From an uncultured Oscillospiraceae bacterium (lineage in GTDB: Bacteria; Bacillota; Clostridia; Oscillospirales; Ruminococcaceae), in contig USNZ01000073.1 of NCBI GenBank assembly GCA_900556255.1, positions 1 through 6,529 of the forward strand: 6,529 nucleotides of DNA, given 5' to 3'. Made by a program: the position numbers and the translations under genes. The stretch's first letter is position 1. Every line of letters begins with the position of its first letter. Shown here in pieces: positions 1 to 3,809 of this stretch. The notes beneath the pieces are model-generated. The model did no database searches, had not been told where the DNA came from, and saw only the letters and a program-made list of their open reading frames with translations.

Positions 1-520
1 GCGGCCGTGCGGCGCGGGTGGGTGCCTCGGCAGGGGCGTCCTGGCGGACGACACGGCGGTGTTCCTGCTGCTGCGGCCGTGCTTCGGGCTGCGGCGCAGC
101 GGGACGCGGCGCAGGCTGCGGCGTGGTGCGCTGGGTATGGTAGGCATCGGCACCGTATTTGCGTTCATACTGGGCGCGCAGCGCCATGGCCTGCCGCTGG
201 GCACGGGTCAGGGGCTTGGGCTCCTGCGGCTGCTGTGCGTCGAATTCCTCGGCAACAGGCTCTTGCACAACAGGCTCCTGCACGGGCTGCGGTGCGGCAG
301 GCTGTGCAACGGGGGTCTGCGGCTGCTCCATTTCCGGCGGTTCGGGCCGGACGGCTTTTCGCGGGTCGATCTGCCGCCCCTGCACCGGTTGTACCGGGCG
401 CTGGATGCGGCGGCGTGCATTTTGAGCTGCCTGCTGCTGCGCAAGGCGGCGAGCTTTTTCGTACTGATCCTGCGAGGCACCGTATGCGCTCTCGGTATGA
501 AGCTTGCGCGGTTCGCTCAT
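1..520 (-). CDS. Partial P/Q-rich protein N-terminus, possible LCP-family protein
   Basis: The frame starts at an ATG (520-518) and stays open for 173 codons to the left edge, so the C-terminus is missing. A GGGAGG ribosome site lies 8 bases upstream, inside the last codons of yqeK, and only 4 bases separate the two genes. The N-terminus (MSEPRKLHTESAYGASQDQY) is hydrophilic. Residues 20-60 are rich in Arg and Gln, 60-103 form a Pro/Gln/Glu/Val tract with a tandem QEPVV/QEPVA pair, 104-131 are charged and probably helical, and 132-173 are again Pro/Ala/Gln-rich. No signal peptide or membrane segment is visible in this part. In many clostridia a LytR-CpsA-Psr protein, which transfers wall polymers to peptidoglycan, follows yqeK. 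A long disordered cytoplasmic tail before its membrane helix would fit. That product name rests on gene position only; a different wall or division protein is possible. The reading frame itself is well supported by codon pattern and ribosome site. Confidence 0.8.
   Translation of the reverse strand, partial: MSEPRKLHTESAYGASQDQYEKARRLAQQQAAQNARRRIQRPVQPVQGRQIDPRKAVRPEPPEMEQPQTPVAQPAAPQPVQEPVVQEPVAEEFDAQQPQEPKPLTRAQRQAMALRAQYERKYGADAYHTQRTTPQPAPRPAAPQPEARPQQQEHRRVVRQDAPAEAPTRAARP
253..282. repeat. Imperfect 15-bp tandem repeat, two copies
   Basis: Two adjacent 15-base units (253-267 and 268-282), caacaggctcttgca and caacaggctcctgca, differ at one base. On the minus strand they encode two successive five-residue units, QEPVV and QEPVA, in the Pro/Gln-rich part of the left-edge protein. 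The unit length is a multiple of three, so copy-number changes would keep the frame. Confidence 0.75.
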
Positions 521-524
521 GGCG

Positions 525-1115
525 TTATCCTCCCTGTTTTGACGTTGGGGGTCGTTTGTGTTGTTCGGCGTATTCGTATGCGGCCACACTTTCGGGATCC
601 AGTGCGCCGCCCTTGTCGTTCACAAAATCGATGCTACGTTTCAGGGCCAGGCAAAGCGCCGCGTCCAGATCCTGCATTTGCAGGCTGCGCAGCTCCTCCA
701 CACCGGGCCAATCCCTCTCGGCGCTGGTCATGTCGGCCAGATAGAGGATCTTATCCAACAGGCTCATGTCAGGCTTGCCGGTAGTATGGCAGCGAATGGC
801 CGATAAAATTTCCTCGTCCTGCACGCCCCAGCGTGTCTGCGCCAGAATGGCGGCGGCAATGCCGTGCCACACCGGTGTGGGGCGTTTGGGTGCATCTGGT
901 GCTATTATAGCATTATCGGCAAAAATCTGCAACAACTCCGATTTGGGTAGTTCTTTGGCAGAATCATGCAAAATTGCCGCCACAGCGGCTTTTTCCGAGT
1001 CTGCACCCCACTGTTTTGCCAGTTTTACCGCCATTTTTTTTACATTTTTGGTATGCGTCCAGCGTTTTTCGCTCAGCAGCGGCTTCACAATGCTTTTCGC
1101 TTGTTCAACAGTCAT
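525..1115 (-). CDS. yqeK: HD-domain Ap4A hydrolase YqeK
   Basis: YqeK proteins are metal-dependent HD-domain enzymes that split diadenosine tetraphosphate symmetrically to ADP. The 196-residue product shows the family pattern: RWTHT with His21, the HD pair His50-Asp51 in ILHDSAKELP, WHG with His84, AIRCHTTGKPDMSLLDKI with His110, and LAD with Asp128, which together should hold the metal site. The length matches the usual 185-200 residues. After Asp128 the sequence reads MTSAER where Bacillus subtilis YqeK has YIEPNR; the Arg is kept. I start at the ATG at 1115 because homologues begin just before the RWxHT segment; its AGAAGG (1129-1134) is a rather distant 13 bases away. An in-frame ATG at 1148 would add 11 residues but has no ribosome site. 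The nadD-yqeK order is the standard firmicute arrangement. The 5' half is clearly more AT-rich than the neighbouring genes. Confidence 0.93.
   Translation of the reverse strand: MTVEQAKSIVKPLLSEKRWTHTKNVKKMAVKLAKQWGADSEKAAVAAILHDSAKELPKSELLQIFADNAIIAPDAPKRPTPVWHGIAAAILAQTRWGVQDEEILSAIRCHTTGKPDMSLLDKILYLADMTSAERDWPGVEELRSLQMQDLDAALCLALKRSIDFVNDKGGALDPESVAAYEYAEQHKRPPTSKQGG
529..534 (-). promoter_or_regulatory. Ribosome binding site of the left-edge gene
   Basis: GGGAGG on the minus strand, 8 bases before the ATG at 520. It overlaps the yqeK stop region (stop codon at 527-525 lies within the spacer), so translation of the downstream gene is probably coupled to that of yqeK. It is the main support for choosing 520 as the start. 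Confidence 0.75.
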
Positions 1116-1128
1116 GGTGTTTTGTTGA

Positions 1129-1134
1129 CCTTCT
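1129..1134 (-). promoter_or_regulatory. Candidate yqeK ribosome binding site
   Basis: AGAAGG on the minus strand, 13 bases before the ATG at 1115. The spacing is longer than the usual 5-9 bases, so it is a moderate site. It lies downstream of the alternative ATG at 1148 and therefore favours the shorter YqeK. Confidence 0.45.
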
Positions 1135-1165
1135 TTCAAGGAAAACATCCTGCTTTGAGGCGGCT

Positions 1166-1780
1166 TTACCCCTCGCAGCTTGTATTATCGCTATACAAAT
1201 TGTTGTCGTTTACAATTTGTAGAACATTTCGCGGCAAAACATCCCCCCATGCGCTGCGGGGTATACGGCCGCTGCGGATATCACTGGACGCACAGGAAAA
1301 CGCCTGCGCCTTGGCCAGCAGAACGGTGCCGCCCCGGCTGCGCAGTTCGTCGGCAGCGGCCGACAGCACAGCATTGTCCCCGGTTTCGCGGCTTTCGACC
1401 ACAAGGGCGGTCATACGCAGGATATCCTGCCAGCGATACCAGCGCGTAAAGCTCAGCAGCATATCGCTGCCCAGACACATATACAGCTTATCGTTGGGGT
1501 AGCGGTCGCGCAGCATTTCCACGGTATTGACCGAGTAATTGCGTCCCCCCTGCCGAACTTCCCAGTCCGACACTTCGACCTTGGGTGACAGGGCCGTAAA
1601 ACATTCGCACATGGCAAGGCGCAGGGCGGCCTCTGTGCCGCTGGCTTTTTTGTGGGGCGGGATACCCGCGGGCATTACGATGACCTTGTCGGGCTGCACA
1701 CAGTCCATGGCCGCCCGCAAGTTGTTCATGTGCCCGTTGTGCGGCGGGTCAAAGGTGCCGCCGAACAGCAAAATCTTCAT
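1166..1780 (-). CDS. nadD: Nicotinate-nucleotide adenylyltransferase NadD
   Basis: NadD joins ATP and nicotinate mononucleotide to make deamido-NAD, an essential step of NAD synthesis in the cytoplasm. The 204-residue product is of normal length. It opens with the nucleotidyltransferase signature GGTFDPPHNGH (residues 7-17, with the His14/His17 pair), continues with the PPHK segment at 41-44, NYSVNT (81-86) and the GSDM...W substrate segment (104-114), and ends with the SSDIR ATP-binding motif (165-169) and an IVNDNNLY tail. The ATG at 1780-1778 overlaps the yhbY TGA as ATGA. I see no good ribosome site before it, so it probably depends on translational coupling to yhbY. The frame is open further upstream, but those codons lie inside yhbY and add nothing conserved. 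The last 20 codons are AT-rich and hold a perfect 10-bp inverted repeat. Confidence 0.96.
   Translation of the reverse strand: MKILLFGGTFDPPHNGHMNNLRAAMDCVQPDKVIVMPAGIPPHKKASGTEAALRLAMCECFTALSPKVEVSDWEVRQGGRNYSVNTVEMLRDRYPNDKLYMCLGSDMLLSFTRWYRWQDILRMTALVVESRETGDNAVLSAAADELRSRGGTVLLAKAQAFSCASSDIRSGRIPRSAWGDVLPRNVLQIVNDNNLYSDNTSCEG
1194..1221. repeat. 10-bp perfect inverted repeat inside the nadD 3' end
   Basis: TACAAATTGT (1194-1203) and ACAATTTGTA (1212-1221) are exact reverse complements separated by 8 bases. The element sits in codons for the last part of NadD, about 80 bases before the yqeK start, in a locally AT-rich stretch. It could form a weak hairpin or be an operator-like site. No U-tract follows in the direction of transcription, so it does not look like an intrinsic terminator. 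It may also be chance in AT-rich sequence. Confidence 0.6.
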
Positions 1781-2079
1781 TTTGCCAGCAGCGCGGCGTA
1801 GGCGCTCTCTTTCTTTTTCTGCTGGAACAGCACAAACTTGCGGCCGATGATCTGCACGCTTTCGCAGCCGATCTTCTCGCACAGGATGTCGGCAGCCTCG
1901 CGGGCGGAATACTCGCTGTTGTCCAGAACCTTGACTTTGATCAATTCGCGGGCGGCCAGGCAGTCGGCAACGCCCTTGATGAGGGTCTCGTCAATTTCGC
2001 CCTTGCCGATCTGGTAAACGGGGTCCATCGTGTTGGCGGCGCCGCGCAGGGCGGCGCGCTGTTTGCTGGTAAGTGCCAT
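1777..2079 (-). CDS. yhbY: YhbY-family CRM-domain RNA-binding protein
   Basis: This 100-residue protein is a single CRM (chloroplast RNA splicing and ribosome maturation) domain of the YhbY family (YqeI in Bacillus), which binds pre-50S particles and is linked to large-subunit assembly. It has the standard opening LTSKQRAALRGAAN (residues 3-16), the DPVYQIGKG loop region (19-27), the ARELIKVKVLDN strand (43-54) and the ending CESVQIIGRKFVLFQ (72-86), followed by a basic KKK tail. The GxxG loop that marks the domain reads GKGE (25-28), so the second Gly is replaced by Glu. The start is ATG 2079-2077 with AAGGAG 7 bases upstream. It lies between rdgB (28-bp gap) and nadD (4-bp overlap); yhbY next to nadD and yqeK is a common firmicute arrangement. 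Confidence 0.93.
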   Translation of the reverse strand: MALTSKQRAALRGAANTMDPVYQIGKGEIDETLIKGVADCLAARELIKVKVLDNSEYSAREAADILCEKIGCESVQIIGRKFVLFQQKKKESAYAALLAK

Positions 2080-2086
2080 AGATACT

Positions 2087-2092
2087 CTCCTT
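2087..2092 (-). promoter_or_regulatory. yhbY ribosome binding site
   Basis: AAGGAG on the minus strand, 7 bases before the yhbY ATG, in the 28-bp gap after rdgB. It fixes the yhbY start and gives this gene independent translation initiation, unlike nadD that follows. Confidence 0.85.
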
Positions 2093-2107
2093 GTTGTTCT
2101 CTGTTAG

Positions 2108-2752
2108 TTATATCTCGTTCTGACGCAAAAATTCAGGCAGACGGCGCTCCATCTCCTCCAGGGCGCGGCCGCGGTGGCTGATGGCGTCCTTCTCGTCGGG
2201 GGTAAGCTGGGCGTAGCTGCGGTTTTCGGTGTTGGGGCGGGTCTTGCCGTCGGCAAGGCCGCAGGCATCGGGGATAAACAGCGGGTCGTAACCGAAGCCG
2301 TAATCGCCGTTTTGCAGCCCGGCGGCAATATGGCCGGGGCAGCTGCCCAGACAGGTCAGCTCCTGCCCGTTGGGCAGCATAAAGCAGACGGCGGACACAA
2401 ACCGGCCCGTGCGCTTTTCGGCGGGGATGTCCCGCATTTCGCCCAGCAGCTTTTGGTTGTTGGCGTCATCGTCGCCGTGGCGGCCGGCATAGCGGGCGCT
2501 GTACACGCCGGGGGCACCCTGCAGTGCGTCGACGCACAGGCCGGAGTCGTCGGCCACCGTGGGCAGACCGCTGGCCTTGCAGAAGGCTTCCGCCTTGATG
2601 CGGGCGTTTTCGGCAAAGGTGGTGCCGGTTTCCTCGGGGTCAATGTCGATGCCCAGCTCGCGCAGGCTCTTGACGGTATGACCCATACGTTCCAGAATAC
2701 GGCGCAGTTCCTTGAGCTTTCCCTGGTTGTTGCTGGCTGCACAGATAATCAT
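2108..2752 (-). CDS. rdgB: XTP/dITP pyrophosphatase RdgB (Ham1 family)
   Basis: RdgB hydrolyses non-canonical purine triphosphates (XTP, dITP, ITP) to monophosphate and pyrophosphate, keeping deaminated bases out of DNA and RNA. The 214-residue product shows all family blocks: ASNNQGKLKEL at the N-terminus (6-16, phosphate-binding), EETGTTFAENA with KA (40-54), the ADDSGLCVDAL block with Asp68/Asp69 (67-77), GAPGVYSARYAG (79-90), FGYDPLF (153-159) and the purine-pocket SHRGRAL (192-198). Between FGYDPLFIP and the AQLTPDEKDAISHRG block there are roughly 10 more residues than in typical homologues (about 163-179). The ATG at 2752-2750 overlaps the ftsY TGA as ATGA, and a strong AAGGAGGT stands 6 bases upstream inside ftsY. 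Some Firmicutes carry this gene near rph and racE; here it sits between ftsY and yhbY. Confidence 0.96.
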   Translation of the reverse strand: MIICAASNNQGKLKELRRILERMGHTVKSLRELGIDIDPEETGTTFAENARIKAEAFCKASGLPTVADDSGLCVDALQGAPGVYSARYAGRHGDDDANNQKLLGEMRDIPAEKRTGRFVSAVCFMLPNGQELTCLGSCPGHIAAGLQNGDYGFGYDPLFIPDACGLADGKTRPNTENRSYAQLTPDEKDAISHRGRALEEMERRLPEFLRQNEI

Positions 2753-3738
2753 TGTCCGACCTCCTTGGTTTGGGGTTCGTGTTCGGGCAAGCCCGGCAGC
2801 AGCGACTGCACAAAGCTTTCGGCATCAAATTCCATCAGGTCGTCGATCTGCTCGCCCACGCCGATAAACCGGATGGGCAGACCCAGATTTTCCCACACGC
2901 TGATGACGCAGCCGCCCTTGGGGGTGCCGTCCAGCTTGGTCAGCACCACACCGGTGGCACCGGCGGCCTTGACAAACTCCTCGGCCTGGCTGATGGCGTT
3001 CTGCCCGGTGATGGCATCCAGCACCAGCAGTACCTCCAGGCTGGCTTCGGGGCTGGCCTTTTTGACACTGCGGGAAATTTTGGCAAGCTCGTCCATCAGA
3101 CCCTTTTTGTTGTGCAAACGGCCCGCCGTGTCGGCAATGACCATGTCATAGCCCTTGGCCGTGGCGCTCTTGACGGCATCAAAGATGACCGCGGCGGGGT
3201 CTGCCCCCTGCCCTGCCTGCACTAGCGGCACCTCGGCGCGGTTTGCCCACAGTTCCAGCTGCTCACTGGCGGCTGCGCGGAAGGTATCGCCCGCCGCCAG
3301 CATGACCTTGCGCCCCCGATTTTTGTACAGGGCTGCCAGCTTGGCTATGGTGGTGGTTTTGCCCACACCGTTTACACCGATGACCAGAATCACGGCGGGC
3401 TTGCCGTCCAGTTCCAGCGGGTAGCGCGGGGTAATTTCGCGGCAAATCAGCGCGCGCAGGGCGTCCAGCGCCTCCTGCCCCGTTTTCAGGTGCTTTTCCT
3501 GCACCTCGTCGCGCAGCTCGTCCACCAGACGCACGGCGCAGGCGGGGCCGACATCGGCCAAAATGAGCTGTTCTTCCAAGTCGTTGTACAGATCATCGTC
3601 AATTTCCGCGTTGGTCAACGTGTTGACGATGTTCTGGAAAAAGCCCGTGCGGGTCTTTTCCAGACCGCGCTGCATTTTTTGCCGTCTTTGAAATTCCTCC
3701 TCGGAGATATCATGTTTCAAAAAATCAAAAAAGCCCAC
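2749..3738 (-). CDS. ftsY: Signal recognition particle receptor FtsY
   Basis: FtsY is the membrane-associated GTPase that receives ribosome-nascent chain complexes from Ffh/SRP and delivers them to the SecYEG translocon. The 329-residue protein lacks the long acidic A domain of E. coli and begins directly with a short amphipathic stretch and the GLEKTRTGF lipid-binding segment (25-33). The four-helix N domain follows, to about residue 100. The GTPase G domain holds GVNGVGKTTT (121-130, P-loop), DTFRAAA (151-157), DTAGR (203-207), TKLDGTPKGG (267-276) and the closing GVGEQIDDL (293-301). All catalytic motifs are intact. The start codon is GTG (3738-3736), with AAAAGGAGG 7 bases upstream; no in-frame ATG is better placed. 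smc-ftsY is a conserved firmicute pair, often preceded by rnc. Confidence 0.97.
   Translation of the reverse strand: MGFFDFLKHDISEEEFQRRQKMQRGLEKTRTGFFQNIVNTLTNAEIDDDLYNDLEEQLILADVGPACAVRLVDELRDEVQEKHLKTGQEALDALRALICREITPRYPLELDGKPAVILVIGVNGVGKTTTIAKLAALYKNRGRKVMLAAGDTFRAAASEQLELWANRAEVPLVQAGQGADPAAVIFDAVKSATAKGYDMVIADTAGRLHNKKGLMDELAKISRSVKKASPEASLEVLLVLDAITGQNAISQAEEFVKAAGATGVVLTKLDGTPKGGCVISVWENLGLPIRFIGVGEQIDDLMEFDAESFVQSLLPGLPEHEPQTKEVGQ
2759..2766 (-). promoter_or_regulatory. rdgB ribosome binding site within ftsY
   Basis: AAGGAGGT on the minus strand, 6 bases before the rdgB ATG and embedded in the last codons of ftsY (encoding KEVG). Together with the ATGA overlap it indicates efficient, coupled translation of rdgB. 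Confidence 0.88.
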
Positions 3739-3745
3739 AAAAATG

Positions 3746-3754
3746 CCTCCTTTT
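3746..3754 (-). promoter_or_regulatory. ftsY ribosome binding site, fixes a GTG start
   Basis: AAAAGGAGG on the minus strand, 7 bases before the GTG at 3738, in the 71-bp smc-ftsY gap. The site is near-consensus and decides the GTG start. The preceding TATAAAA-like stretch directly abuts it and is too close to act as a -10 box with a normal leader, so I do not call a promoter. Confidence 0.85.
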
Positions 3755-3809
3755 TTATACGGCAGCGCCGCGCAATTTCCGCTGTATCGCTGAATTGTGC
3801 GGTAACGCC

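Noticed and set aside
59..784. Plus-strand open frames over the left edge, including one with Leu/Arg-rich sequence
   Set aside because: They run opposite yqeK and the edge gene, lack ribosome sites, and cross a gene boundary; the minus-strand frame has a ribosome site and sensible composition.
1781..1882. N-terminal extension of NadD upstream of the ATG at 1780
   Set aside because: The extra codons lie within yhbY in another frame and carry no family residues; the ATGA overlap and the MKILLFGGTF opening fit the shorter start.
2174..3151. Long plus-strand open frame (325 codons) opposite rdgB and ftsY
   Set aside because: It is antisense to two clearly conserved genes, crosses their boundary, has no ribosome site and shows the Gly/Val/Ala-rich composition typical of shadows of GC-rich genes.
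3769..3801. Imperfect 9-bp inverted repeat in the smc-ftsY gap as a terminator or operator
   Set aside because: One position is mismatched, the spacer is 15 bases, and no U-tract follows in the direction of transcription; too weak to call.
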